A stretch of 41,146 nucleotides of DNA from Desulfonatronovibrio sp. (lineage in GTDB: Bacteria > Desulfobacterota > Desulfovibrionia > Desulfovibrionales > Desulfonatronovibrionaceae): contig PXDF01000214.1 of assembly GCA_003566455.1 (NCBI GenBank), positions 1 to 41,146 of the forward strand. The letters are read 5' to 3'. A program made the translations under genes and the position numbers. Within the stretch, counting starts at the first letter, position 1; every line of letters starts with the position of its first letter. Shown in pieces: positions 16,759-25,941 of the stretch. Below the pieces are notes generated by a model. It did no database searches and was not told the DNA's origin. It worked only from the letters and a program-made list of their open reading frames with translations.

Positions 16759-17497
16759 TGTCTCCTGAGAAATAATTGAATTGTTTAGTTGTTTATGATA
16801 AAATTTATAAGCCTAACTATTTAAAATAACGTATCCACCGCAGAGAAATTTTGCATTATCTGACTGTGATCACGGGAATATGTGAATGTAATAAGCAGAA
16901 AAAAAATTCTTTTTCAGCTGGATTAAAAGGAGAAATGTTAGACAAATACTGTGTCATGTACAGAGTTACAGGATGGAAAGTGCAAAATGTACCCACATTC
17001 ATGGCATGGCAGACATTAAATGTATTTTTATATTGATCAATTCTTCAAGTAAATAAAATTGGCATTACTCAACTCAGACATCAGCATTGATGCCGGGATC
17101 ATTGCCAGTAAATACCATGACTTGGCTTAGGTTTTAGCTGTCTAATTACTTTTGGATAAGCCTAAATCAACAAATAAGTCAGCAGAAGGAAAATAGCGGA
17201 CAATAATAAAGTACCAGTTTTGGGAAAAAACCAGACCCCATGTCCCCAGTCAATTGGAGCGGAAAAGATCTTTCATTAACCGGGCAGGCATTGAGATGGG
17301 TATGTACTGTCCGGCATCATGATGCCTTAAACATTCTATTACTATTAAATTTGCGATTTATATCTGGAAACCCAGGTCTGGTTGGATTTAAAGGACGGTA
17401 AAATGCTGGTTCAATCCGTCTAAAACGGCTGATCTGCCCTTTCAAGTTAGTTAAGTATATGTTTGCGTTTATTCTTTGGCAAGGGTTTTAATCAGAT
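16759..17497. other. Long AT-rich intergenic region upstream of rho
   Basis: About 740 bases without a recognisable gene on either strand. It must hold the rho promoter and leader and the 3' region of the carD transcript, both read on the minus strand. I see no tRNA, riboswitch core or clear intrinsic terminator. The only coding candidate is a 33-codon frame on the plus strand at 16935-17036. Confidence 0.5.
16935..17036 (+). CDS. Possible small protein (33 aa), unsupported by homology
   Basis: ATG at 16935 is preceded by AAAAGGAGAA, a strong ribosome-binding sequence only two to five bases away, and the frame runs 33 codons to TGA. The product is aromatic and slightly basic (MLDKYCVMYRVTGWKVQNVP and onward). 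No family is recognised and the region is AT-rich, so chance is a real possibility. Confidence 0.2.
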   Translation: MLDKYCVMYRVTGWKVQNVPTFMAWQTLNVFLY

Positions 17498-18040
17498 TTA
17501 TTCCACTTTTTTTTTCTCTTGATCTTCTTCCATGTTATTCCGGTTGATAACATCCGCGAAAAGTAGTTCAACTTTCGATTTTGCCTGGCTCTGATCAACA
17601 GAAAGAGCATAGGACAATTCCATGGTAATGAGTCCCATGGCCTGCTCCAATAGCCGCCTTTCCCCAAAGGACAAATCTTTATCCTTGCTGATGAGAAAGA
17701 GTTCTTTCAGGACGTAAGCCACATCTATCAGGTCTTTGCTTTTGAGTTTGTCAGAATATTCCCGATAACGCCGGTTCCAGTTCTGTCCGGAGTATCCTGT
17801 AAAATCGGAACGATCTTCCAGGTATTTAAGTATATCAATCCCCCGCTTTTCGTCGCTCACTGAGCGAAGACCGACATTATCGGCATTGCTTACCGGTACC
17901 ATCAAGGTGACATTATTGCTGAGGATACGAACAATATAGAACTTGGTTTGAGCGCCTCCCACATCCTGTTCTTCAACCTTCTCAACCTTACCCACTCCCT
18001 GGGCCGGGTATACTACTAATTCACCAACAGAAAACACCAT
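17498..18040 (-). CDS. CarD/CdnL-family transcription regulator
   Basis: A 180-residue RNA-polymerase-binding protein that stabilises open promoter complexes. The N-terminal Tudor-like CarD/TRCF domain begins FSVGELVVYPAQGVGKVEKV and is followed by KFYIVRILSNNVTLMVPVSN; the C-terminal helical domain includes NWNRRYREYSDKLKSKD and LSFGERRLLEQAMGLITMEL. The last 15 residues are very charged. I chose ATG at 18038-18040, close to a GGAGG, because the protein then begins directly at the CarD domain; an upstream extension of 28 residues is possible in frame but does not resemble the family. Confidence 0.92.
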   Translation of the reverse strand: MVFSVGELVVYPAQGVGKVEKVEEQDVGGAQTKFYIVRILSNNVTLMVPVSNADNVGLRSVSDEKRGIDILKYLEDRSDFTGYSGQNWNRRYREYSDKLKSKDLIDVAYVLKELFLISKDKDLSFGERRLLEQAMGLITMELSYALSVDQSQAKSKVELLFADVINRNNMEEDQEKKKVE

Positions 18041-18317
18041 TAACCTCCAAGGGCCCATGATTAAGCAAAATTGAATATAATTTTCAATATGAATTGCCAG
18101 GGCTACGCTAGCGGGGGACTTCATCAGTGCTTCAAAAAATATGGCATATTAAAGCAAAAAAGAGTTTGTTATTCCCCCTAATCGTTTTATATACACCAAA
18201 TCTTTAAGATAGTCCACGACTATTCAGGTTGATTTTTATAGATACGAAATTATTATAATTCGGGTATCATGAAAATTAGCTGGATAAACGCGGACAGAAC
18301 TTACTGGATGCATGTTT

Positions 18318-18929
18318 TTACTTTGGCTTGTTGAATAATATTGAAATCTTATCCCTGGCACCCATCAATCCCTGATCACGGAAAGACCTGATGACCTGAA
18401 CAGCCATGTCCAAGGCTTCATCCCGAAGATTTATTTCAGTGGATAGAAATTTATCCAGGACATACCGTGAAAGGTCAAGGCCAGCTTCAGGTCGACCAAC
18501 GCCAAATCTTAGCCTGGCAAAATCCCTTGTTCCGAGTTCATTTGCTATGGAAAGAAGCCCTTTATGGCCGGCCAGTCCTCCCCCGGACTTAATCTGGATT
18601 TTACCCAGAGGCAGGTCTACTTCATCATGGATGACCAAAATCCGGTCCACATCCACCATGGCCTTTGAGAATACCTTTGACAAAGCAACTCCACTTCGGT
18701 TCATAAAGGTCAGTGGCTTTATGAGCAGCCATTTGTCTGGGGAGTAAAGCCTGCCCCATTCCCAAAGGATATCGTGGGCAGCTTCATTTTTCAGGCGAAC
18801 CTGTTCATCTGTAATTTCTTCGGCGGATTGAATAAGCCTGTCAAGCACCATAAATCCAGCGTTATGTCTTGTGAAGACGTACCTTGGCCCGGGATTGCCA
18901 AGGCCACAAATTATGCCGGTAACACTCAT
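18318..18929 (-). CDS. pth: Peptidyl-tRNA hydrolase
   Basis: An esterase of 203 residues that frees tRNA from peptidyl-tRNA lost by ribosomes. Signature blocks are GLGNPGPRY near the N-terminus, the catalytic histidine in TRHNAGF (H22), KPLTFMNRSG, HDEVDLPLG with the catalytic aspartate, and GGGLAGHKGLLSI. It is about ten residues longer than E. coli Pth. It follows rplY, a pairing common in bacteria, but a terminator (19126-19148) lies between them, so pth may have its own promoter in the 270-base gap. Confidence 0.97.
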   Translation of the reverse strand: MSVTGIICGLGNPGPRYVFTRHNAGFMVLDRLIQSAEEITDEQVRLKNEAAHDILWEWGRLYSPDKWLLIKPLTFMNRSGVALSKVFSKAMVDVDRILVIHDEVDLPLGKIQIKSGGGLAGHKGLLSIANELGTRDFARLRFGVGRPEAGLDLSRYVLDKFLSTEINLRDEALDMAVQVIRSFRDQGLMGARDKISILFNKPK

Positions 18930-19125
18930 ATTCAGCTTTTGGTTAACAAAAATTCTGCGCGCAAAATTGCCAGTTGCACCGCGTCAAAAAAAATTTTTAT
19001 CCAGCAGACAGCAGTTCCAGCCCGGCACCCACCTGGAAAGAAAACCTGAATCAGCACCAGAATTTAAACAACACAGGCAGATGCAGGATAATGGACAATT
19101 AATCTCCAAAATCAATCCCAAAAAT

Positions 19126-19148
19126 AAAGCCCCTGCAAAAGGGGCTTT
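19126..19148 (-). terminator. Intrinsic terminator downstream of rplY
   Basis: Arms AAAGCCCC (19126-19133) and GGGGCTTT (19141-19148) with a seven-base loop. Read on the minus strand the stem is followed by ATTTTTGGG, giving a U-rich tail. It lies about 50 bases after the rplY stop. Confidence 0.8.
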
Positions 19149-19199
19149 CATCCATAGCAAAACCAGTAGGAGCGAATAAGAACAGACAGGAGAGAGTTA

Positions 19200-19856
19200 T
19201 TACTCTTCCCTGCTGCTTTCTCCGCTCTCCACAGTTTCTTCGCCTTCTTCAGTTTCTTCGCCTTCTTCAGCTTCTGGTTCGGCCTTTTCCTGATATGGGG
19301 GCATGAGTCCTACAACAGCAAAATTTTCCTCGTAATCAACCTTTGCTCCGGGAGGAAGCTCAATATCTTCAATATTGATATTATCGCCGATTTCCAGCTT
19401 GCTAACGTCAACAATAACCTGATGAGGGATATTTACAGGCAGACAGGTCAAATCCAGTGTTTGCCTGTAAATTTCAATGACTCCGCCGTCCTCGGCGCCT
19501 TTGGGGGTTCCTTTGACTTCAACAGGCACTGAAACAGTGATCTCCTTGGTCAGGTCAACTCCGTAGAAGTCAATGTGAGTATAAACGGTTTTGTAGGGAT
19601 GTTTATCCACAGCCCAGATCATAGCGGGCATTTTAACCGTCTTGTTGTCCTGATCAAATTCAAGCTCAACCACTGAGGTGGACCCAGCCTTGATCCAGAT
19701 CTTGTGAAAAAGGCCTTCACGGACCTTCAAGGGGATATTTACACCTTCAGGGTTGTAAAAGACTGCTGGGATATAGTCGTTGGCGCGAAGCTTTTTGGAA
19801 GCTTCCTTGCCTGTTTTGTCTCTGATTTCCAATTTTAAATTGACAAGTTCGGACAT
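19200..19856 (-). CDS. rplY: 50S ribosomal protein L25/general stress protein Ctc
   Basis: A 218-residue, two-domain L25 (CTC form). The N-terminal 5S-rRNA-binding domain (LKLEIRDKTGKEASKKLR, IPAVFYNP) is followed by the larger C-terminal beta domain (EVKGTPKGAEDGGVIEIYRQ, VDVSKLEIGDNINIEDIELP). It ends in an acidic tail with an internal repeat of EEGEET, made by a short repeated sequence at about 19232-19270. The start ATG at 19854-19856 has AAGGAG upstream. It follows prs by 53 bases in the same direction. Confidence 0.95.
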   Translation of the reverse strand: MSELVNLKLEIRDKTGKEASKKLRANDYIPAVFYNPEGVNIPLKVREGLFHKIWIKAGSTSVVELEFDQDNKTVKMPAMIWAVDKHPYKTVYTHIDFYGVDLTKEITVSVPVEVKGTPKGAEDGGVIEIYRQTLDLTCLPVNIPHQVIVDVSKLEIGDNINIEDIELPPGAKVDYEENFAVVGLMPPYQEKAEPEAEEGEETEEGEETVESGESSREE

Positions 19857-19909
19857 CCTTTTCTCCTTATTCAGCTCGTCTTGAAATGTTTAAATAATTA
19901 ATGTGAGTT

Positions 19910-20857
19910 TTAGTGTGAAAACAGCACACTGACCGATGATTCTGTATGAATATTATGTATAGCCTTGGCCAGCAGACTGGCCACGGAAATAACCTTGAAC
20001 TTGGAGCAGGCCCTGGCCTTTTCAGCCAAAGGAATCGTGTCTGTAACCACAATTTCTGAAAAGCAGGACTTCTCAAGTCTCTCCACAGCCGGCCCGGAAA
20101 GCACTGGGTGGGTGGCACATGCCACCACCTTGCTCGCCCCTTTTTCAGTTAATACCTTGGCGGCCTCAACCATGGTTCCGCCGGTATCTATCATATCATC
20201 AAGAACAATGGCTACTTTATCCTGAACATCTCCAATGACCCGCATGGCCTGGGATTTATTGGGAACTTCACGCCTTTTGTCAATGATGGCCAGATCAGCA
20301 CCGATTCTCTTGGCGTAAGCCCTGGCCCGTTCAGTTCCGCCTGCATCGGGAGAAACAACCACTGCCTGATCCCCGAACTGTTGAAGATAATTCAAGAGAA
20401 CCTCGGCTGCAAAGAGATTGTCCACTGGAATATTAAAAAAACCCTGAATCTGTCCGGAATGAAGATCAATGGTCAAAAGCCTGTTTACTCCTGAAATATT
20501 GATAAAATCAGCAACCAGCTTAGCGCTGATGGGCACCCTGGGCACAACCTTACGGTCCTGTCTTGAGTATCCGTAGTAAGGAACAACAGCTGTTACCCTG
20601 CCCACGCTTGCTCTTTTCAAGGCGTCCAGCATTAAAAACAGCTCCATGAGATTATGGTTGACCGGAGCACATGTCGGCTGAATAACATAGACATCGTCCC
20701 CCCGCACATTGTCCCCGATTTCAATTCTGCTTTCTCCGTCGCTGAATGTACAAACCAGTGTGGGACTTAAATTCATTCCCAGGTGATCACATATTCCTCT
20801 GGCAAGTTCAGGATTGGCGTTACCTGTAATGATTTTCAATTCTCCGTAACTGGACAT
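19910..20857 (-). CDS. prs: Ribose-phosphate pyrophosphokinase
   Basis: PRPP synthetase, 315 residues, converts ribose-5-phosphate and ATP to PRPP for nucleotides, His, Trp and NAD. Visible are [18 protein letters not shown], the catalytic flexible-loop region [19 protein letters not shown], the histidine of [13 protein letters not shown], and the PRPP-binding loop [12 protein letters not shown]. The start ATG at 20855-20857 has GAGG upstream and gives the family N-terminus [20 protein letters not shown] longer frame runs back through the tRNA-Gln gene and is rejected. The tRNA ends only 17 bases upstream. Confidence 0.97.
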   Translation of the reverse strand: MSSYGELKIITGNANPELARGICDHLGMNLSPTLVCTFSDGESRIEIGDNVRGDDVYVIQPTCAPVNHNLMELFLMLDALKRASVGRVTAVVPYYGYSRQDRKVVPRVPISAKLVADFINISGVNRLLTIDLHSGQIQGFFNIPVDNLFAAEVLLNYLQQFGDQAVVVSPDAGGTERARAYAKRIGADLAIIDKRREVPNKSQAMRVIGDVQDKVAIVLDDMIDTGGTMVEAAKVLTEKGASKVVACATHPVLSGPAVERLEKSCFSEIVVTDTIPLAEKARACSKFKVISVASLLAKAIHNIHTESSVSVLFSH

Positions 20858-20874
20858 ATTCTCAAACCTCTTTT

Positions 20875-20949
20875 TGGCTGGGGCGGAAGGATTCGAACCC
20901 TCGAATGACGGGACCAAAACCCGTTGCCTTACCGCTTGGCTACACCCCA
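20875..20949 (-). tRNA. tRNA-Gln (TTG anticodon)
   Basis: A complete 75-base tRNA with encoded CCA. The acceptor stem TGGGGTG pairs with CGCCCCA. The anticodon stem ACGGG/CCCGT encloses TTTTGGT, whose central TTG reads CAA and CAG by wobble. The T-arm contains GGTTCGAATCC. It begins four bases after the ispE stop and ends 17 bases before prs, so it must be cut out of a shared transcript unless it has its own promoter inside ispE. Confidence 0.97.
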
Positions 20950-20953
20950 GTAA

Positions 20954-21820
20954 TTACAGATTATAAAAATAAAAAGGTATGGAATGACGATCGAGCAGGT
21001 CGCATGACCGGCAGGCGCTGGCCTGATCCCTGAAAAAAGCTGTCAGGCTGGAGCCGGAACCACTCATAACACAGGCTGCTGCGCCGTTTTCAAGCATGGA
21101 TGTTTTGATTTTTCTGATTTCCGGAAAAGACCTGAAAACCACCTTTTCGAAACTATTGCTTAAAATCAGCTGTTCATCAAGAGAGGAATTACTATCTGTT
21201 GTTGAAATGCTTGTCAAGCCTTTGGATTCGGGGCCTGACGATTCTTGATTCAGGTCCCATTGCTTGTAAGCCCATGAAGTATCTACATGGATTCTCGGGC
21301 AGATGAGAATCATCATCAAACCTTTCAGGTCGACGGCGCAGGGTGAAAGAATATCCCCAATACCTTTAACTCTGGCTGGCTTATTGGAGAAAAAAAAGGG
21401 AACATCAGCACCGACCCGGGCTGACAGGGACATGAGGCTGTAATGTTCAAGCTTTTGAGCCCCGGCCATTTTGTTGAGAACAGCAAGCACGGTGGCGGCA
21501 TTGGAGCTTCCGCCTCCAAGCCCGGCTCCTACTGGCACATTCTTGTGCAGAAAAATCCTGAGTCCCGGCCTGAAGTCAGTGGCCGTGGCAAAAAGATCAT
21601 AGGCTTTGTGCAGGATATTTTGTTCATTTTCCAGCTCAGGGGGACAGCATTTCACTGTAAGGCCCGAACCTTTTGTTTCAATTATGTCAATATGGTCAGC
21701 AGGCTTCGCAAGAGGATAAAACACTGAATCAATTATATGATAGCCGTCGCTTCTTTGCTTGATGATTTTCAGGTATAGATTAATCTTGCATCCTGTTTTC
21801 AAGCTGAACTGCCTGCCCAT
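20954..21820 (-). CDS. ispE: 4-diphosphocytidyl-2-C-methyl-D-erythritol kinase
   Basis: A GHMP-family kinase of 288 residues in the non-mevalonate (MEP) isoprenoid pathway. The N-terminal KINLYLKIIKQRSDGYH, the phosphate-binding loop PVGAGLGGGSSNAATVL and the C-terminal SGSGSSLTAFF are all intact. The loop between about residues 185 and 230 (QESSGPESKGLTSISTTDSN) is somewhat long and polar. ATG at 21818-21820 has a GGGG-rich sequence upstream. It heads the run ispE - tRNA-Gln - prs - rplY. Confidence 0.95.
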   Translation of the reverse strand: MGRQFSLKTGCKINLYLKIIKQRSDGYHIIDSVFYPLAKPADHIDIIETKGSGLTVKCCPPELENEQNILHKAYDLFATATDFRPGLRIFLHKNVPVGAGLGGGSSNAATVLAVLNKMAGAQKLEHYSLMSLSARVGADVPFFFSNKPARVKGIGDILSPCAVDLKGLMMILICPRIHVDTSWAYKQWDLNQESSGPESKGLTSISTTDSNSSLDEQLILSNSFEKVVFRSFPEIRKIKTSMLENGAAACVMSGSGSSLTAFFRDQASACRSCDLLDRHSIPFYFYNL

Positions 21821-21837
21821 GCCGACCCCTTGTTAGT

Positions 21838-21866
21838 CAGACGCCGGACAGGTGGTCCGGCGTCTG
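21838..21866. terminator. Strong GC hairpin between degP and ispE
   Basis: Perfect 12-bp arms CAGACGCCGGAC (21838-21849) and GTCCGGCGTCTG (21855-21866) around a five-base loop. It lies just past the degP stop on the minus strand. No T-run follows in either direction, so it may be a weak terminator or an RNA-stabilising hairpin. Confidence 0.6.
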
Positions 21867-21878
21867 TGGCTTCTGATT

Positions 21879-23324
21879 TTACTGTTGATTATTATCAAGG
21901 GGAATGGTTCTGAACAGATTCTGCCCCTGCCGGTTGATCAACAGCATGAGCACATTTTTGGGGCGCGCGTCTTCCCTGAGTATTGTATTGAACTCCTCAA
22001 CACTGTTTACATTTTTTCCATTTGCCTGGAGGATAAGATCTCCGGGTATAACATCGGCCCTGAAGGCTTTTGATCCAGAGGCAACCTGAGTGACCAGGAG
22101 CCCTCTTGGTCTGTCAAAGCCAAGGGCCGAAGCCTCCTGCTGGGTAGGCTGCCTCAGGCTGAGCCCCAGTTCATCCGCTTTTGCTTCAGTTTCCTCTTCA
22201 GGCTCAGGCCCCCTGGCCAGTCTTTCCATGTCTCTTTCCCCAAGGGTGACATTTACATTCTTTTTCTTTTCGTCTCTCCACAAGGTGATCTTTATTTTGG
22301 AGCCCGGAGTAATGCCCCCGATTTTCCTGGTCAGGTCAGAAGAGTTCTCCACGGGCATATCATTAATGGCAATAATAACATCCCCGGCCCTGATTCCGGC
22401 CTTTTCCGCGGGATCTCCTCTGGTCACATCGGCGACAAGGGCTCCTTCGGGCTTATCAAGACCAAGGGCTCTGGCAGTATCGGCGTCAATATTCTGAATC
22501 GTTACTCCCAACCAGCCGCGCCTGACCTTCTGTTCGGTACGAAGCTGATCAATTATGTCCTGGGCCATGGAACTTGGGATGGCGAAACCAATCCCCTGTC
22601 CCGCCGCTACAATGGCAGTGTTGATCCCGATGACCTCTCCCTTGAGATTGAGCAGGGGACCTCCGCTGTTGCCAGGATTAATGGAAGCGTCTGTCTGGAT
22701 GAAATTGTCATATGGTCCCGCGCCGATTATCCTGCCTTTGGCGCTGATAATCCCGGCAGTCACCGTATGGCTCAGACCAAAGGGATTTCCAATGGCCACA
22801 ACCCAGTCCCCGACCCTGAGCTGGTCGGAATCGCCGAATTCCAGGATGGGAAGATCAATGTCCGCATCAATTTTTAACAAGGCCAGATCGGTTTCAGGAT
22901 CAGTCCCGATAACCTCGGCGTCAAAGGTTGTATCTCGCCCATTGACCTGAAAAGTTACTTTAATCTGGTCAGCATCCTTGATAACATGATTGTTGGTAAC
23001 GATATACCCGTCATCAGAAATGATAAAACCCGATCCCAGGGAACGCTGCTCCCTTTGAGGACGCTCCCGTTCACGTTCAGGGGCTCCAAAAAATCGTTCG
23101 AACTGTTCAAAAAAATCCTCAAAGGGATGTCTTCTTTCTGGAAATCCCCTGAAAAACTGGCTTATATCCGGACGATCAACCATTTTTACTGTACTGATGT
23201 TTACAACCGCCTGGCCGGATTTTTCAGCCAGATCCCCGAACTGGGGCAAGGCAGCCCATGAACCGGACCATGCCCATATGGCAATAAAAATAAAAAAAGT
23301 GAATCCTGTTAAAAGCTTACGCAT
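21879..23324 (-). CDS. degP: DegP/HtrA-family periplasmic serine protease
   Basis: A Do-type protease/chaperone of 481 residues with a signal peptide (1 to about 24). The catalytic triad is H113 in TNNHVIKDA, D146 in DPETDLALLK and S220 in NPGNSGGPL. An arginine/glutamate-rich LA-loop-like segment (about residues 60-95) precedes the protease core. Two PDZ domains follow, at about 265-365 (RRGWLGVTIQ) and 385-475 (LGLSLRQPTQ). It clears or refolds misfolded envelope proteins. ATG at 23322-23324 has GGAGG six bases upstream. It is monocistronic in appearance. Confidence 0.96.
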   Translation of the reverse strand: MRKLLTGFTFFIFIAIWAWSGSWAALPQFGDLAEKSGQAVVNISTVKMVDRPDISQFFRGFPERRHPFEDFFEQFERFFGAPERERERPQREQRSLGSGFIISDDGYIVTNNHVIKDADQIKVTFQVNGRDTTFDAEVIGTDPETDLALLKIDADIDLPILEFGDSDQLRVGDWVVAIGNPFGLSHTVTAGIISAKGRIIGAGPYDNFIQTDASINPGNSGGPLLNLKGEVIGINTAIVAAGQGIGFAIPSSMAQDIIDQLRTEQKVRRGWLGVTIQNIDADTARALGLDKPEGALVADVTRGDPAEKAGIRAGDVIIAINDMPVENSSDLTRKIGGITPGSKIKITLWRDEKKKNVNVTLGERDMERLARGPEPEEETEAKADELGLSLRQPTQQEASALGFDRPRGLLVTQVASGSKAFRADVIPGDLILQANGKNVNSVEEFNTILREDARPKNVLMLLINRQGQNLFRTIPLDNNQQ

Positions 23325-23727
23325 TCTTAACCTCCAACTATTCCAGATGTTGTCACGTCTGGTGGTTACTTGTTTATTGTCTTTATTTCTGATATTGGAC
23401 CATTAGCTGTCTTTTAAAGCCTTTTGCTTCACTAACAATCAGGTTCAACCGCCCGTTTCAAAGGGGATCCAGGTTATTCCTGTCTGTCCGGCAGACTGAA
23501 AAACACAGTTAATGAACAGAATCTTTTCAGGTTTCTCAAAACATAGACTGCAGAGTTGCTTATTATCAAAAGTTCCAGATAGCATCTAGAAAAATAATAC
23601 TTTGAGTTTTTTTGTAAAGGATTTTTTCATCAATCTTTCTAAGCCATAAGTCAATACTTCCAAAGCCTTTCAGCAATCCCGCTTTGCGTGTGTATTTTAA
23701 GTTCAAAATCCCAATTCGAGGTTACTC
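23325..23727. other. Divergent intergenic region between degP and the acyl-CoA ligase gene
   Basis: About 400 bases without a gene. It must contain promoters for both divergent genes. An AT-rich segment lies at about 23580-23640 with runs of T and A, but I could not pick convincing -35/-10 pairs, and no riboswitch-like structure was seen. Confidence 0.5.
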
Positions 23728-25422
23728 ATGCTGAAAAATGACATCGAACGTCCCTGGCTTGAAAATTACGACCAGGAAGTAAGTCACAGTCTGCATTACG
23801 AAGAGGTGCCTGTTTATGATTACCTGGACCGCGTAGCTGGGAAGTATCCCCAGAGAAAAGCCATAGTGTTCAATAACTGGAAAATTACCTATCATAAACT
23901 CAAAGAACTGTCCGAAACCGTGGCCGCCAACCTGAGAAGTTTCGGACTCAGTCCCGGCGACAGGGTGGCAATCATGCTGCCCAACCTGCCCCAGACAATA
24001 ATTGCTTACTGGGGAGTTCTCAAGGCCGGGGGCACAGTGGTCATGACCAATCCATTATATATGGAAAAGGAAATGATCCACCATTTTACTGACTCCGGAA
24101 CCAAATTCCTCATCACCCTTGATCTGTTGTGGCCAAAAATATCAGAACTCATGCCCCGTTTCCCAATCACCAGGGTATTTATAACCCGTATACCTGACTG
24201 CCTGCGTTTTCCCCTGACTTTGCTGTACAATCTGAAAATGCGCCGGGAAAAGAAAATGCCTGACGTGCCTTATGACGGCCAAAAAGTTATGCCCTGGAAA
24301 AAACTTGTTAAAAAGGGTGAGGTTTTTATAAAGTACACCCCAAATCCCAAAAACGACCTGGCCGCTTTGCAATACACGGGCGGCACCACAGGGGTGTCCA
24401 AGGGAGTAATGCTCACCCATTATAACTTGTCGGCAAATGTCAAGCAGGCAGTTGCCATGCTGCATGAAGTGGGTCCTGAAAACACTGTACTGGGCCTTTT
24501 ACCGTACTTTCATATATACGGACTGACGGTGTGCGTCAATTTTGCAACTGCCATCGGTGCCACATTGGCCCCTTATCCCAGATTTGTGCCAAGGGATGTT
24601 TTAAAGGCCATCCAAAAGGTCAAGCCCACCATTTTCCCCTGTGCTCCAGCAGTATTCAATGCCCTTTTACAGCAAAAGGACATTGATCAGTTTGATCTTT
24701 CCTCGATCAATTATTGTGTTTCAGGGTCAGCTCCCATACCGGTTGAAGTCATAGAGAGGTTCAACAAAATGACCGGCGCTGAAATAATTGAAGGATACGG
24801 CCTGACAGAAGCCTCGCCCATTACCCACTTGAATCCTTTACGCGGTAAACGCAAATACGGATCCATCGGGTTGCCCTTTCCGGATACCGACGCCGCAATT
24901 GTAGACATGGAGCTGGGAACGGTCAAGCTTCCACCTGGCAAGATTGGAGAATTGATCGTAAAGGGTCCCCAGGTCATGAAGGGTTACTGGAATCTCCCCG
25001 ACGAAACTGCCGGAGCCATCAGAAACAACTGGCTTTACACAGGTGATATAGCCTATATGGATGAAGAAGGCTATTTTTATATTGTGGATCGCAAAAAAGA
25101 TTTAATTATTACAGGCGGATATAATGTATACCCCAGAGAAATCGACGAAGTCCTGTACGAGCATCCAAAGGTCAAGGAAGCAGTGAGCGTTGGAATACCA
25201 AGTGAAACCAGGGGTGAGGTCATCAAAGCTTTTGTGGTTCCCAGAGATGGAGAGAATCTGACTAAAGTGGAAATTATTTCTTTTTGCCGGGAAAAGCTGG
25301 CCGGGTTCAAAGTTCCCAAGCAGGTGGAATTCAGGGAAGAACTTCCAAAGACCATTGTTGGCAAGGTCCTTAGAAGAGCGTTGCGCGAGGAGGAAATGCA
25401 AAAGCTCAAGCAGAAAAAATAA
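23728..25422 (+). CDS. Long-chain-fatty-acid--CoA ligase (FadD-like)
   Basis: An adenylate-forming enzyme of 564 residues that activates a carboxylic acid to its acyl-CoA. The ATP/AMP-binding motif is YTGGTTGVSKGVMLTHYNL, the A5 motif is EGYGLTEASPITHLNP, the A7 motif is LYTGDIAYMDEEGYFYI, then DRKKDLIITGGYNVYPRE, and the C-terminal lysine is in KTIVGKVLRR. The FadD-type N-terminus (RPWLENYDQEV) argues for a fatty acid substrate, but chain length cannot be read. ATG at 23728 has GAGG six bases upstream. A zinc-ribbon gene follows after 26 bases. Confidence 0.9.
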   Translation: MLKNDIERPWLENYDQEVSHSLHYEEVPVYDYLDRVAGKYPQRKAIVFNNWKITYHKLKELSETVAANLRSFGLSPGDRVAIMLPNLPQTIIAYWGVLKAGGTVVMTNPLYMEKEMIHHFTDSGTKFLITLDLLWPKISELMPRFPITRVFITRIPDCLRFPLTLLYNLKMRREKKMPDVPYDGQKVMPWKKLVKKGEVFIKYTPNPKNDLAALQYTGGTTGVSKGVMLTHYNLSANVKQAVAMLHEVGPENTVLGLLPYFHIYGLTVCVNFATAIGATLAPYPRFVPRDVLKAIQKVKPTIFPCAPAVFNALLQQKDIDQFDLSSINYCVSGSAPIPVEVIERFNKMTGAEIIEGYGLTEASPITHLNPLRGKRKYGSIGLPFPDTDAAIVDMELGTVKLPPGKIGELIVKGPQVMKGYWNLPDETAGAIRNNWLYTGDIAYMDEEGYFYIVDRKKDLIITGGYNVYPREIDEVLYEHPKVKEAVSVGIPSETRGEVIKAFVVPRDGENLTKVEIISFCREKLAGFKVPKQVEFREELPKTIVGKVLRRALREEEMQKLKQKK

Positions 25423-25448
25423 ATGAAGAAAACAGGCAGGAATGAAAA

Positions 25449-25904
25449 TTGTATTGCTCTAAATGTAAATACATATCCTATGACCATATGGATACATGTC
25501 CCAAATGCGGACTGGACTGGACCGAAGAGAGAAAAAAGCTGGGCATTGAATGGCTTGAGCCTGCTCTGGATGGCTGGCTGGAGTCAGGCTTGGAAAAGTC
25601 GGCCGGAAAGGTTGTTGATCCTGATAATCTTTCTTTCCATTCTCTCCAGGAAAGCGACCACCCAGACCAGGAATTACTATCTTTAAAAGAACAGGGCAAA
25701 GCCGCTGGAGATGATTTTTCCTCGTCACCAGGTCTGGACCTTTCTTGTGATATTGATCCGGGATTTGAATCAGAACCGGATTTTCAATTACAGGAAAAAC
25801 CCGCTGCCAGGAAAAAGCCTTTGCATTCCGGACAGGATTACGAAATTGACTATCCAGACCTTGAGATTATTGATTCGGATGAAAAGAAATCACAAAATTC
25901 TTGA
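25449..25904 (+). CDS. Zinc-ribbon protein with acidic tail, function unknown
   Basis: A 151-residue protein starting at TTG 25449, with AGGA seven bases upstream; no ATG in this frame fits. The first 20 residues form a CxxC-x10-CxxC zinc ribbon (CSKC, CPKC), followed by a region with WLEPALDGWLESGLEK, then a low-complexity acidic part rich in D, E, S and P (DIDPGFESEPDFQLQEKPAA) ending in DSDEKKSQNS. Such proteins often sit in signalling or RNA contexts, but I assign no function. It follows the acyl-CoA ligase closely and precedes tRNA-Arg. Confidence 0.7.
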   Translation: MYCSKCKYISYDHMDTCPKCGLDWTEERKKLGIEWLEPALDGWLESGLEKSAGKVVDPDNLSFHSLQESDHPDQELLSLKEQGKAAGDDFSSSPGLDLSCDIDPGFESEPDFQLQEKPAARKKPLHSGQDYEIDYPDLEIIDSDEKKSQNS

Positions 25905-25941
25905 CTAACAATCAAGAAAAACATAATTTTTCAAATTTTAC

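Noticed and set aside
20858-20917. Longer prs start inside the tRNA-Gln gene
   Set aside because: The first 20 codons are the tRNA read on the same strand; the family N-terminus and a ribosome site support the start at 20857.
22555-22950. Plus-strand frame of 131 codons inside degP
   Set aside because: The opposite strand carries an intact protease with catalytic triad, so this is a mirror frame.
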